Part shown: positions 40,974 through 49,736 of the stretch, one piece after another
How positions within the stretch are numbered: the first letter of the stretch is position 1
Layout: each line of letters starts with the position of its first letter
Assembly (NCBI RefSeq): GCF_021183625.1
Contig: NZ_CP089214.1
Coordinates: 5,084,001-5,148,000, forward strand
DNA: 64,000 nt
Direction: 5' to 3'
From: Nocardia asteroides
GTDB lineage: Bacteria > Actinomycetota > Actinomycetes > Mycobacteriales > Mycobacteriaceae
Translations under genes and position numbers: made by a program
Notes under the pieces: generated by a model
Told to the model about the DNA's origin: nothing
Databases searched by the model: none
The model's input: only the letters and a program-made list of their open reading frames with translations

Positions 40974-41046
40974 TGCCCTCGGCAGGAATCGAACCTGCGG
41001 CCTTCTGCTCCGGAGGCAGACGCTCTATCCCCTGAGCTACGAGGGC
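40974..41046 (-). tRNA. tRNA-Arg (CCG)
   Basis: Read on the minus strand, the acceptor GCCCTCG pairs with CGAGGGC, the D arm is GCTCAGGGGATAGAGC, the anticodon stem TCTGC/GCAGA encloses CTCCGGA with anticodon CCG, and the T arm contains GGTTCGATTCC. The 73-nt form ends with discriminator A, and CCA is not encoded. Confidence 0.95.
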
Positions 41047-41095
41047 GGGATAGCGGGATGAAGCGTAACGCATGGCTCGCCACCCCGCCAAAACG

Positions 41096-41818
41096 TCAGT
41101 TGAGGGGCAGGGGTTTCGCGCCGCGGGCGGCGAGCATGCCGCTCATGAGCTGGGATTCGCCCTCCTGGGTCTGCACCATGGTCTGGGCGAGGCTGCGGAC
41201 CGGCGTGGTCTCGGCGTGGTCGGCGGCGTAGCGGATCATCTCCAGCCCGCCCTGGTGGTGGCGGAGCATGAGCTGCAGGAAGAGGGTGTCGAGGCCGGGG
41301 CCCATGGCTTGGCGGAGGCTGGCGAGTTCCTCCTGGGAGGCCATGCCGGGCATCATCGCCACGGGAGCGGCCGCGGACGACGAGCCGCCGTGCGCGTGAC
41401 CGCCTTCGGGGGAGGTCATCCAGGCCATGTGGCCGTCGGTGCTCTGCGCGGGTTCGCCCCACAGCTGGAGCCAGCCCTGCATGCGGCCGACCTGGTTCTG
41501 CTGGGTGGTGAGGATGTCGTAGGCGAGCCGCCGCACGTCGGTGTCGGTGCTGCGGACGAGCAGGACGCCGGCCATCTCCACCGCCTGCGCGTGGTGCGCC
41601 GACATGTCCTGCAGGAATCCGACGTCGACCGGGCCGGGGTCGGGCTGGCGGGGGCCGTCGATGGGGAGCCGGGCCAGCGCGCCCAGCGCGAAGCCGATGA
41701 GCATCGCGCCGAGCACGCCGAAGACCAGCAGCGCGGTGCGCTGGCGGCGGAACTGGCCCGCCAGCGATTCCGGGCGCTCGGTCGCCGAGCGCTCCGCTGT
41801 GTCGGGCTCCCCGCTCAC
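41096..41818 (-). CDS. DUF305 domain protein, membrane anchored
   Basis: The 240-residue protein has a cytoplasmic N-terminus, one membrane helix (ALLVFGVLGAMLIGFALGAL, about 28-50) and an outer DUF305 domain. That domain has two HH motifs, FLQDMSAHHAQAVEMAG and LMLRHHQGGLEMIRYA, with a Met/His-rich loop between. DUF305 proteins are ferritin-like four-helix bundles often linked to copper or other metal handling. The His and Met content here fits metal binding. Its ATG overlaps the stop of the upstream DUF3105 gene by 4 bp, so the two are coupled. Confidence 0.9.
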   Translation of the reverse strand: MSGEPDTAERSATERPESLAGQFRRQRTALLVFGVLGAMLIGFALGALARLPIDGPRQPDPGPVDVGFLQDMSAHHAQAVEMAGVLLVRSTDTDVRRLAYDILTTQQNQVGRMQGWLQLWGEPAQSTDGHMAWMTSPEGGHAHGGSSSAAAPVAMMPGMASQEELASLRQAMGPGLDTLFLQLMLRHHQGGLEMIRYAADHAETTPVRSLAQTMVQTQEGESQLMSGMLAARGAKPLPLN

Positions 41819-42726
41819 TGCGGCACGCCGGGCGCGCCCGGCACGGGGAACTCGTTGCCGGGCATACCGGGCAGGCCGGGGATGCCGCCGGGCAGCCCGC
41901 CGCCGAGTTCACCCTGGTCGGGGGTCAGCCCGGCACCGTCCATGGGGACCGCGTCCGGCCCGGGCGGGGTGGCGTCGAAGGGCGGCGGGTTGTCGGTGTC
42001 GAAGGCGATGGTGGAGCAGTCGGCGCCGACCTCGGGGTAGGTGTAGTTGTTCAGCCGCAGCGCGGTGATGAACTGGCCGACCCGCTTGTCGTCGGCGCTG
42101 TCCAGCTTGAGCTGGTGGCCCCAGGACTGCAGCGAGACGGCGGAGTCGAGGCCGGGGAACGGCGACATCAGCGTGTACGGCTTGCCCTCGACCTTGGCGG
42201 CCAGGGTCTCGATGCCGTCGCTGTCCACCTTGTCGGGGTTGTAGGCGATCCAGACGGCGCCGTGCTCCAGCGAGTGCACCGCGTTCTCGGTGCGCAGCGC
42301 CTTGTCGTAGACGACGCCGGTGCAGGTGGCCCAGGACGAGTCGTGCGGGCCGCCGAAGGCCGGCGTCTTGTCGTAGGCGACGCGCTGGGTCGGGCCGATG
42401 TGCAGCCCGGCCGGGTACTCCTGCTTGACGACGCCGTCGATCTGGTCGGAGGGGTCCTGCCGCTCGGCGCTGGGGGTGAATCGGTCGAGCTCGGCCTGCT
42501 CCTGGTACTTGGGGACCAGGTTGTAGGCGAGCGCGCCGACGAGTGCGACAATGACCGCGGCCGCGCCGATCGTCATCCAGGGGATCTGCCGCTTCTGCAG
42601 GCCGCCGGGTCCACCGCCGCCTCTGCGGTCACCGTTCTTGCCTGACGGTGCGACCTTCCCGGCGGCGCGGACGGCTTTCGCCGACTTGGAGGCACCGGAC
42701 GACCTCGGGGCGTTACTACTCGGCAT
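41815..42726 (-). CDS. DUF3105 domain protein, membrane anchored
   Basis: The 303-residue protein has a basic Ser/Lys-rich N-terminus, a membrane helix (PWMTIGAAAVIVALVGALAY), and an outer DUF3105 domain with the family features EYPAGLHIGPTQRVAYD, FGGPHDSSWATCTGVVYD and HSLEHGAVWIAYNPDKV. The C-terminal tail is rich in Pro and Gly (GGIPGLPGMPGNEF). Function unknown. The recurring pairing with DUF305 suggests a joint metal-related role at the cell surface. The start at 42726 is the shorter of two ATG choices. It is divergent from argS. Confidence 0.85.
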   Translation of the reverse strand: MPSSNAPRSSGASKSAKAVRAAGKVAPSGKNGDRRGGGGPGGLQKRQIPWMTIGAAAVIVALVGALAYNLVPKYQEQAELDRFTPSAERQDPSDQIDGVVKQEYPAGLHIGPTQRVAYDKTPAFGGPHDSSWATCTGVVYDKALRTENAVHSLEHGAVWIAYNPDKVDSDGIETLAAKVEGKPYTLMSPFPGLDSAVSLQSWGHQLKLDSADDKRVGQFITALRLNNYTYPEVGADCSTIAFDTDNPPPFDATPPGPDAVPMDGAGLTPDQGELGGGLPGGIPGLPGMPGNEFPVPGAPGVPQ

Positions 42727-42821
42727 CGCTCGCTGTGCTTCTTTCGACGTGACGGAAATGGGCATGGCCGCGCGGTGCCCACCTGCGGTGCACACCCGCC
42801 GAGACCATAGGATAGAGACTC

Positions 42822-44480
42822 GTGACTCCAGCTGACCTTGCAGATCTCCTTCGCGGTACCGCGGCGAAGGTGCTCGTCGAACGCGGGCTCGATCCCGCGG
42901 TGCTGCCCGACGAGGTCACCGTGGAGCGTCCCCGTAATCCCGAACACGGCGACTATGCCACGAATCTGGCGATGCGCGTCGGGAAGCCTGCCGGGGTGGC
43001 CCCGCGCGACCTGGCATCGTGGCTGGCCGAGGCGCTTTCCGCGACCGATGGGGTGGCCTCGGCCGAGGTCGCCGGGCCGGGCTTCCTGAACATCAGGCTG
43101 GCCGCTTCGGCGCAGGGCGCGATCCTCGAGCAGGTGCTCGCGGCGGGCACCGGCTACGGCACCGCGCAGGCGCTCGCGGGCACCAGGATCAACCTGGAGT
43201 TCGTCTCCGCGAACCCGACCGGCCCGGTCCATCTCGGCGGCACCCGCTGGGCCGCGGTCGGCGACGCGCTCGGCCGGATCCTGGCCGCGCAGGGCGCCGA
43301 CGTCACCCGCGAGTACTACTTCAACGACAACGGCGCGCAGATCGACCGCTTCGCGCAGTCCCTGGTCGCCGCCGCCACCGGCGCCCCGACCCCGGAGAAT
43401 GGCTACGCAGGCGCCTACATCGGCGAGATCGCCGCGCAGATCACCACCGCGCACCCCGGCGCCGCCGAGCTGCCCGAGCGGGAGCGGCTGGAGCTGTTCC
43501 GGCGCGAGGGCGTCGAGCTGATGTTCGCGCAGATCAGGCAGGCCCTGCACGACTTCGGCACCGACTTCGACGTCTACTTCAACGAGTCCTCGCTCTTCGC
43601 CTCCGGCGCGGTGGAGCGCGCGGTGAACACGCTCAAGAACTCCGGCGACCTGTACGAGAAGGACGGCGCCTGGTGGATCGCCAGCTCCGCCTACGGCGAC
43701 GACCAGGACCGCGTCGTCATCAAGAGCGACGGCAACTCCGCCTACATCGCCGGTGACATCGCCTACTTCCAGGACAAGCGGGCCCGCGGCTTCGACCTGT
43801 GCATCTACATGCTCGGCGCGGACCACCACGGCTACATCGGCCGGCTCAAGGCGGCCGCGGCGGCGTTCGGCGACGACCCGGCCACGGTCGAGGTGCTGAT
43901 CGGCCAGATGGTGAACCTGGTCCGCGACGGCCAGGCCGTCAAGATGAGCAAGCGGGCGGGCACCGTCGTCACCCTGGACGACCTGGTCGAGGCGATCGGC
44001 GTCGACGCCGCCAGGTACTCGCTGGTGCGCAGCTCGGTCAACTCGAGCATCGACATCGACCTGAACCTGTGGACCAGCCAGAGCGCCGAGAACCCGGTGT
44101 ACTACGTGCAGTACGCGCACGCCCGCACCGCCTCGATCGGGCGCAACGCGGCGGAGTTCGGCTTCGCCGAGGTGACCCCCGATCTCGCGCTGCTCACCGC
44201 CGACGAGGAGGGCGAGCTGATCCGCACCCTCGGCGAGTACCCGCGGGTGCTCGGCACCGCGGCCGGGCTGCGCGAGCCGCACCGCGTCGCCCGCTACCTG
44301 GAGGAACTGGCAGGCGCCTACCACCGGTTCCAGACCAACAAGACCCTGCGGGTGCTCCCGCTCGGCGACGAGCCGGTCTCGCCGACCAACGCCGCCCGCC
44401 TGGTACTGGTGAACGCGACGCGGCAGGTGCTCGCCAACGGCCTCGGGCTGCTCGGTGTCACCGCCCCGGAGCGGATGTGA
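42822..44480 (+). CDS. argS: Arginyl-tRNA synthetase
   Basis: The 552-residue class I synthetase charges tRNA-Arg. It has an N-terminal additional domain, the HIGH-type motif as SANPTGPVHLGGTRW (about residue 128), the KMSKRAG motif near 375 and a C-terminal helical anticodon-binding domain (NKTLRVLPLGDEPVSPTNAA). Actinobacterial ArgS normally has HxGG at the HIGH position. The GTG lies 8 nt after a TAGGAT hexamer, indicating a leaderless transcript. It begins the argS-lysA-hom-thrC-thrB block. A spacer of 46 bp with GGAAGGAAG leads to lysA. Confidence 0.96.
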   Translation: MTPADLADLLRGTAAKVLVERGLDPAVLPDEVTVERPRNPEHGDYATNLAMRVGKPAGVAPRDLASWLAEALSATDGVASAEVAGPGFLNIRLAASAQGAILEQVLAAGTGYGTAQALAGTRINLEFVSANPTGPVHLGGTRWAAVGDALGRILAAQGADVTREYYFNDNGAQIDRFAQSLVAAATGAPTPENGYAGAYIGEIAAQITTAHPGAAELPERERLELFRREGVELMFAQIRQALHDFGTDFDVYFNESSLFASGAVERAVNTLKNSGDLYEKDGAWWIASSAYGDDQDRVVIKSDGNSAYIAGDIAYFQDKRARGFDLCIYMLGADHHGYIGRLKAAAAAFGDDPATVEVLIGQMVNLVRDGQAVKMSKRAGTVVTLDDLVEAIGVDAARYSLVRSSVNSSIDIDLNLWTSQSAENPVYYVQYAHARTASIGRNAAEFGFAEVTPDLALLTADEEGELIRTLGEYPRVLGTAAGLREPHRVARYLEELAGAYHRFQTNKTLRVLPLGDEPVSPTNAARLVLVNATRQVLANGLGLLGVTAPERM

Positions 44481-44526
44481 CCACCCCCGTCGACGGCGCG
44501 CACCGCGCGGCCTGGAAGGAAGCACG

Positions 44527-45945
44527 ATGAGCGCCCATCCCGCCGGACCCCGGCACGCCTCCGAGATCCCGAACTCGCCGAACCTGCCGCAGCGCCCGGC
44601 CGACCCGAGCGTCATGATCGACCTGCCCGCGCACGTCTGGCCGCGCAACGCCGAGCGCGGCGCGGACGGCGTCGTCACCCTGGCCGGGGTCCGGGTGGAC
44701 GAGCTGGCGAGTGAGTTCGGCACCCCGCTCTTCGTGGTGGACGAGGACGACTTCCGCTCCCGCTGCCGCGACATGGTGCGCGCCTTCGGCCCGGACGCCC
44801 GCGTGCACTACGCCTCCAAGGCCTTCCTCTGCGGCGAGATCGCGCGCTGGATCCGGGACGAGGGGCTCTCGCTCGACGTCTGCTCCGGCGGCGAACTCGC
44901 CGTCGCGCTGAACGCAGGCTTCCCCGCGCACCGGATCGCGCTGCACGGCAACAACAAGTCGGTCGCCGAGCTGGAGTCCGCGGTGGCCGCCGGGGTCGGG
45001 CACGTCGTGGTCGACTCGCTGATCGAGATCGAGCGGCTGGAGACGGTCGCCGGCCGGGCAGGCACCGTGCAGGACGTGCTGGTCCGGGTCACCGTCGGCG
45101 TCGAGGCGCACACGCACGAGTACATCTCGACCGCGCACGAGGACCAGAAGTTCGGCTTCTCGATCGCGGGCGGCGACGCCATGGAGGCGCTGGCCCGGGT
45201 CTTCGAGGCGGACAACCTGCGGCTGGTCGGGCTGCACAGCCACATCGGTTCGCAGATCTTCGAGATCGACGGCTTCGAGATCGCCGCGCGGCGGATGCTC
45301 GGGCTGCTCAGGGACGCCGTGGACAAGTTCGGCGCCGAGCGCACCGCGCGGATCGCGACGCTCGACCTCGGCGGCGGCCTCGGCATCTCCTACCTGCCCT
45401 CGGACAACCCGCCGCCGCTGGACGAGTTCGCGGCCAAGCTGCGCGAGCTGGTGGTGGCCGAGGCGGCCCGCGCCGGGCTCGCGGTGCCGACCATCGCGGT
45501 CGAGCCGGGCCGCGCCATCGCCGGGCCGGGCACCGTCACGCTCTACGAGGTCGGCACGATCAAGGACGTCTCGCTCGAGGGCGGGCAGCGCAGGCGCTAC
45601 GTGAGCGTCGACGGCGGGATGAGCGACAACATCCGCCCCGCGCTCTACCAGGCCGATTACGACTGCAGGCTGGTCTCGCGCTCGTCCGACGCGCCCGCGG
45701 TGGTCGCCCGGGTGGTCGGAAAACACTGCGAGAGCGGCGATATCGTGATCCGCGATACCTGGATGCCCGCCGACGCGGGCCCGGGCGACCTGGTGGCCGT
45801 CGCCGCCACCGGCGCCTACTGCTACTCGATGTCCAGCCGCTACAACCAGCTGACCAGGCCCGCTGTCGTCGCCGTTCGCGACGGGGAGGCGCGGCTGGTG
45901 CTGCGCCGCGAGACGATCGCGGACCTGCTCTCGCTGGAGGTCTGA
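44527..45945 (+). CDS. lysA: Diaminopimelate decarboxylase
   Basis: The 472-residue PLP enzyme makes lysine from meso-diaminopimelate, the last step of lysine synthesis. The PLP Lys98 is in VHYASKAFLC. The barrel has GLHSHIGSQIFEIDGFE, and the beta-domain specificity loop is GKHCESGDIVIRD. A roughly 40-residue N-terminal extension precedes the core, as in mycobacterial LysA. GGAAGGAAG before the ATG is the ribosome binding site. It lies directly upstream of homoserine dehydrogenase, so two aspartate-family branches sit together. Confidence 0.96.
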   Translation: MSAHPAGPRHASEIPNSPNLPQRPADPSVMIDLPAHVWPRNAERGADGVVTLAGVRVDELASEFGTPLFVVDEDDFRSRCRDMVRAFGPDARVHYASKAFLCGEIARWIRDEGLSLDVCSGGELAVALNAGFPAHRIALHGNNKSVAELESAVAAGVGHVVVDSLIEIERLETVAGRAGTVQDVLVRVTVGVEAHTHEYISTAHEDQKFGFSIAGGDAMEALARVFEADNLRLVGLHSHIGSQIFEIDGFEIAARRMLGLLRDAVDKFGAERTARIATLDLGGGLGISYLPSDNPPPLDEFAAKLRELVVAEAARAGLAVPTIAVEPGRAIAGPGTVTLYEVGTIKDVSLEGGQRRRYVSVDGGMSDNIRPALYQADYDCRLVSRSSDAPAVVARVVGKHCESGDIVIRDTWMPADAGPGDLVAVAATGAYCYSMSSRYNQLTRPAVVAVRDGEARLVLRRETIADLLSLEV

Positions 45946-45962
45946 TGACGCGCGTCCGCGCG

Positions 45963-45988
45963 CCCCGCGCCACAGTCAAGGCGCGGGG
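45963..45988 (+). terminator. Hairpin between lysA and hom
   Basis: A 9-bp GC stem (45963-45971 with 45980-45988) with an 8-nt loop lies in the 73-bp spacer. There is no T tract. It may be a partial terminator or an mRNA processing/stability element separating lysA from the threonine genes. Confidence 0.4.
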
Positions 45989-46018
45989 TGCCCGGCGCAT
46001 CGATACGGAGGTGGAACC

Positions 46019-47368
46019 ATGACCGGAGTACCGCAGGCCGGGTGGGGGCCCGATCGGCCGATCGGGGTGGCCGTGCTCGGCATGGGCAATGTCGGCACCG
46101 AGGTGGTGCGCATCCTGCGCGACCACGCCGACGACCTGCGCGCCAGGGTCGGCGCGCCGGTGGTGCTGCGCGGCGTCGCGGTGCGTGGCATCAAGGATCG
46201 CGGGATCCCCGCGGAGCTGCTCACCACCGACCCCGACGCGCTGGTCGCGCGGGACGACGTCGACGTGGTGGTCGAGGTGATCGGCGGTATCGACCCGCCG
46301 CGCCGGCTCATCCTGGCCGCGCTGAACGCGGGCAAGTCGGTGGTCACCGCGAACAAGGCGCTGCTCGCCGATTACACCGGCGAACTCGCCGCTGCGGCCG
46401 AGCGCAGCCGCGCCGACCTGTACTTCGAGGCCGCGGTGGCGGGCGCCATCCCGGTGGTGCGCCCGCTCATCCAGTCGCTCGCGGGCGACCGGGTGAACCG
46501 CGTGGTCGGCATCGTGAACGGCACCACCAACTTCATCCTCTCCGCCATGGACGAGACCGGCGCCGACTACTCGGCGACGCTCGCCGAGGCGACCAGGCTC
46601 GGCTACGCCGAGGCCGACCCCACCGCGGACGTCGAGGGGTACGACGCCGCCGCCAAGGCCGCCATCCTGGCCACGCTCGCCTTCCACACCCGGGTCACCG
46701 CCGCGGACGTGTACCGCGAGGGCATCGCCAAGATCACCGCCGAGGATCTGGAGACGGCCTCCGCGGTCAACTGCACCGTCAAACTGCTCGCCATCTGCGA
46801 GCGGGTGCCGGAGGCGCCCGGCGAGCCCGCGCCCGCGGACGGCGGCAAGGAGCGGGTGTCGGTGCGGGTGTACCCGGCGCTCATCCCGCGCAAGCACCCG
46901 CTGGCCACCGTGAGCGGCGCCTTCAACGCGGTGGTCGTCGAGGCCGAGGCCGCGGGGCGGCTGATGTTCTACGGCCAGGGCGCCGGCGGCGCGCCGACCG
47001 CCTCCGCCGTGCTCGGCGACCTCGTCATGGCGGCCAGGAACAAGTTCTACGGCGGTCGCGCGCCCGGCGAATCGGTTTATGCTGAGCTACCGATCGCGCC
47101 GATCGGCGACACGCCCACCCGATACCACGTGAACCTGCAGGTCGAAGACCGGCCGGGGGTCCTGGAGAAGGTCGCGGGCGAATTCGCCGCACACGGGGTG
47201 AGCATCTCGACGGTCCGTCAGGGCGGGCACGGCGAGCTTGCGCGCCTGGTGGTCGTCACCCACCACGCGCTGGAGTCGGCGCTGGCGGATACCGTCGCCG
47301 CACTGGCGGAGATGGATTCCGTCACATCGGTCACCAGCGTCCTGAGATTGGAAGGCACCGAGGAATGA
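46019..47368 (+). CDS. hom: Homoserine dehydrogenase
   Basis: The 449-residue enzyme reduces aspartate semialdehyde to homoserine. The N-terminal Rossmann motif is VAVLGMGNVGTEVVRIL, the catalytic domain has VGIVNGTTNFILSAMDE and AEADPTADVEGYDAAAK, and a C-terminal ACT domain (about 360-440, RPGVLEKVAGEFAAHGVSI) is expected to give threonine feedback inhibition. ACGGAGGTGG before the ATG is a strong ribosome binding site. The stop overlaps the thrC ATG, so homoserine, threonine synthase and kinase genes form one unit. Confidence 0.96.
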   Translation: MTGVPQAGWGPDRPIGVAVLGMGNVGTEVVRILRDHADDLRARVGAPVVLRGVAVRGIKDRGIPAELLTTDPDALVARDDVDVVVEVIGGIDPPRRLILAALNAGKSVVTANKALLADYTGELAAAAERSRADLYFEAAVAGAIPVVRPLIQSLAGDRVNRVVGIVNGTTNFILSAMDETGADYSATLAEATRLGYAEADPTADVEGYDAAAKAAILATLAFHTRVTAADVYREGIAKITAEDLETASAVNCTVKLLAICERVPEAPGEPAPADGGKERVSVRVYPALIPRKHPLATVSGAFNAVVVEAEAAGRLMFYGQGAGGAPTASAVLGDLVMAARNKFYGGRAPGESVYAELPIAPIGDTPTRYHVNLQVEDRPGVLEKVAGEFAAHGVSISTVRQGGHGELARLVVVTHHALESALADTVAALAEMDSVTSVTSVLRLEGTEE

Positions 47369-48459
47369 GTACGACTGGCGTCGCACCGCAGGCAGGGGTG
47401 CACTCCCGCTGGCCCGGCCTGATCGCGGCCTACCGCGGGCGGCTCGCGGGCGCGGCCGACTGGGAGCCGGTCACGCTGCTGGAGGGCGGCACCCCGCTGG
47501 TGCCCGCTCCGCACCTCTCCGAGCTGACCGGGTGCGAGGTGTACCTGAAGGTCGAGGGAGCCAACCCGACCGGCTCGTTCAAGGACCGCGGCATGACCAT
47601 GGCCATGACCGATGCCAAGTACCGCGGGCAGCGGGCGGTGCTCTGCGCCTCCACCGGCAACACCTCCGCCTCGGCCGCGGCCTACGCGAGCAGGGCCGGG
47701 CTGAGCTGCGCGGTGCTGATCCCGCAGGGCAAGATCGCGATGGGCAAGCTGGCCCAGGCCGTCATGCTCGGCGCGAAGATCATCCAGGTGCAGGGCAACT
47801 TCGACGACTGCCTGGAGCTGGCCCGCAAGGTGACCTCCGACTTCCCCGAGGTCGGGCTGGTGAACTCGGTGAACCCGGCGCGGATCGAGGGGCAGAAGAC
47901 CGCGGCCTTCGAGATCTGCGACGTGCTCGGCCGGGCCCCCGACGTGCACGCGCTCCCGGTCGGGAACGCGGGCAACATCACCGCCTACTGGCGCGGGTAC
48001 CGGGAGTACTACGCCGACGGCGTCACCGCCGGGCTGCCGCGCATGCTCGGCGTGCAGGCCGCGGGCGCGGCGCCGCTGGTCAACGGCGCGCCGGTGAAGG
48101 ATCCGGAGACCATCGCCACCGCCATCCGGATCGGCGCCCCCGCATCCTGGAACGGCGCGGTGGAGGCCAAGGAGCAGTCCGGCGGCGCCTTCCGGGCGGC
48201 CACCGACGACGAGATCCTGGCGGCGTACCGGCTGGTCGCGGCGCGCGAGGGCGTCTTCGTCGAGCCGGCGTCGGCGGCCAGCGTGGCGGGGCTGCTCGCG
48301 GCGCGCGCCGATGGCTGGCTGGAGCCGGGGCTCACCGTGGTCTGCACGGTCACCGGCAACGGCCTGAAGGACCCGGACACCGCGCTGGCCGGCATGCCGG
48401 AGGTGCAGGCGATCGCGGTCGACCCGATCCGGGTCGCGGCCGAACTCGAGCTGGCCTGA
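47365..48459 (+). CDS. thrC: Threonine synthase
   Basis: The 364-residue PLP enzyme converts O-phosphohomoserine to threonine. PLP Lys73 lies in NPTGSFKDRGM, the phosphate loop is LPVGNAGNITAYW, and the C-terminal ligand is in TVVCTVTGNGLKDP. Its size matches the shorter actinobacterial type. Its ATG overlaps the hom stop (ATGA), and thrB starts 2 bp after its stop. Confidence 0.96.
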   Translation: MSTTGVAPQAGVHSRWPGLIAAYRGRLAGAADWEPVTLLEGGTPLVPAPHLSELTGCEVYLKVEGANPTGSFKDRGMTMAMTDAKYRGQRAVLCASTGNTSASAAAYASRAGLSCAVLIPQGKIAMGKLAQAVMLGAKIIQVQGNFDDCLELARKVTSDFPEVGLVNSVNPARIEGQKTAAFEICDVLGRAPDVHALPVGNAGNITAYWRGYREYYADGVTAGLPRMLGVQAAGAAPLVNGAPVKDPETIATAIRIGAPASWNGAVEAKEQSGGAFRAATDDEILAAYRLVAAREGVFVEPASAASVAGLLAARADGWLEPGLTVVCTVTGNGLKDPDTALAGMPEVQAIAVDPIRVAAELELA

Positions 48460-48461
48460 CG

Positions 48462-49415
48462 GTGACCCCGCGCGACAGCCAGGTGCTGACGAGGACGCTG
48501 CCCGCCGAGCTCACGGCGACCGCCCGGGTCCCGGCCTCCACCGCCAACCTCGGCCCGGGCTTCGACTCGCTCGGCATGGCGCTCGGCATCTACGACGAGA
48601 TCGAGGTGCGCACAACGGCTACCGGGCTGAGCGTCCGGGTCGAGGGCGAGGGCGCCGATGACGTGCCGTGGGGCCCTTCGCATCTCGTCGTCCGCGCGAT
48701 CGAGCGCGGGCTGGAGGCGGCCGGCGTCTGGGCGGACGGCCTCGACGTGGTGTGCCGCAATGCCATTCCGCACTCCCGCGGGCTCGGCTCGTCGGCCTCC
48801 GCCGTGGTCGGCGGGCTGGCGGCCGGCTGCGCGCTGGCGGCCAGGTTCGACCCGGCGCTGGCGGTGCGGCCGGACCGGCTGGTGCAGCTGGCCTCGGAGT
48901 TCGAGGGCCACCCGGACAACGCCGCGGCCAGCGTGCTCGGCGGCATCGTGGTCTCCTGGACGGAGTCGGCGCAGGCGGGTGAGGTGCGCTCGTACCGGGC
49001 CGTCCGGCTGGAGCCGCACGCGACGCTGCGCCCGGTGGTACTGATCCCGCAGGAGCGCTCCTCCACCGCGCACACCCGCGGGCTGCTGCCGGAGACGGTG
49101 CCGCACGGCGACGCCGCCTTCAACGTGAGCCGGGCCGCGCTCGCCGTCGTCGCGCTCACCGAACGCCCCGACCTGCTGCTGCCCGCCACCGCGGACCGGC
49201 TGCACCAGGGGCAGCGGGCGCCCGCGCTCCCGCTCACCACGGCCTGGATCGCGCGGCTGCGGGCGGCCGGGATCGCGGCCACCGTCTCCGGGGCCGGTCC
49301 GACCGTGCTCGCCCTCACCACCAGCGGTTTCCCCGACGAACTGCGCGAGCAGGCGGCCGCCGACGGGCTCCGGGTGCTGGAGCCGGGGGTTGCCGAGGGA
49401 GTGCTGGCCGACTGA
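48462..49415 (+). CDS. thrB: Homoserine kinase
   Basis: The 317-residue GHMP kinase phosphorylates homoserine, giving the substrate of ThrC. The N-terminal VPASTANLGPGFDSLGMALG, the ATP loop NAIPHSRGLGSSASAVVGGL (about 98-117) and the third motif AATVSGAGPTVLAL are all present. The GTG start follows the thrC stop by 2 bp. It is the last gene of the threonine block. The promoter of rho starts just after its stop. Confidence 0.95.
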   Translation: MTPRDSQVLTRTLPAELTATARVPASTANLGPGFDSLGMALGIYDEIEVRTTATGLSVRVEGEGADDVPWGPSHLVVRAIERGLEAAGVWADGLDVVCRNAIPHSRGLGSSASAVVGGLAAGCALAARFDPALAVRPDRLVQLASEFEGHPDNAAASVLGGIVVSWTESAQAGEVRSYRAVRLEPHATLRPVVLIPQERSSTAHTRGLLPETVPHGDAAFNVSRAALAVVALTERPDLLLPATADRLHQGQRAPALPLTTAWIARLRAAGIAATVSGAGPTVLALTTSGFPDELREQAAADGLRVLEPGVAEGVLAD

Positions 49416-49428
49416 CGGCGAGTCCGTC

Positions 49429-49736
49429 TTGCCGAGTTTCACACCGGCCAGCTATCCTGGTGATGTCCGTACATCGTGCGCATCAGACGCCGGTGCTTCA
49501 TCAGGGCAATCGCTCCAGCGGGCTCCGGCCTCGAACCTCCACTCCATGGAGGTGCTGCGCAGCCGCTGCAACTGGAATGATCCTTCCCACCTTTCACCAT
49601 CGGTGGTGCCCCTGGTGGTCGAGCCGCCGGTCCGGCGGGCAGGCGATACGGCACAATCCCGGCTCGGCACAGTGCCCGGGCTGCGGAACGAACCCTCGAA
49701 TCAGCACACGGCACTCGAGGGAAGGAAAGGATTTCC
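49429..49736 (+). promoter_or_regulatory. rho promoter and long structured 5' leader
   Basis: TTGCCG (49429-49434), 18 bp, TATCCT (49453-49458) is a good sigma-70-type promoter. The mRNA would start near 49465 and carry a leader of about 270 nt before the rho GTG. The leader contains several hairpins, including CTCCATGGAG (49552 region), CACCA-TCGG-TGGTG, and CCGCCGG-T-CCGGCGG about 110 nt before the start. A leader this long suggests autoregulation of Rho by premature termination, as known for rho in other bacteria. GGAAAGG is the ribosome binding site. Confidence 0.65.

Noticed and set aside
36541..41000. Possible attachment-site duplication: GGTTCGATTCC occurs in both tRNA genes
   Set aside because: This is the universal T-arm sequence, not an integration scar. 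No longer direct repeat was found.
42822..44480. ArgS HIGH motif reads HLGG instead of HIGH
   Set aside because: HxGG is the normal form in actinobacterial arginyl-tRNA synthetases, so this is not a defect.
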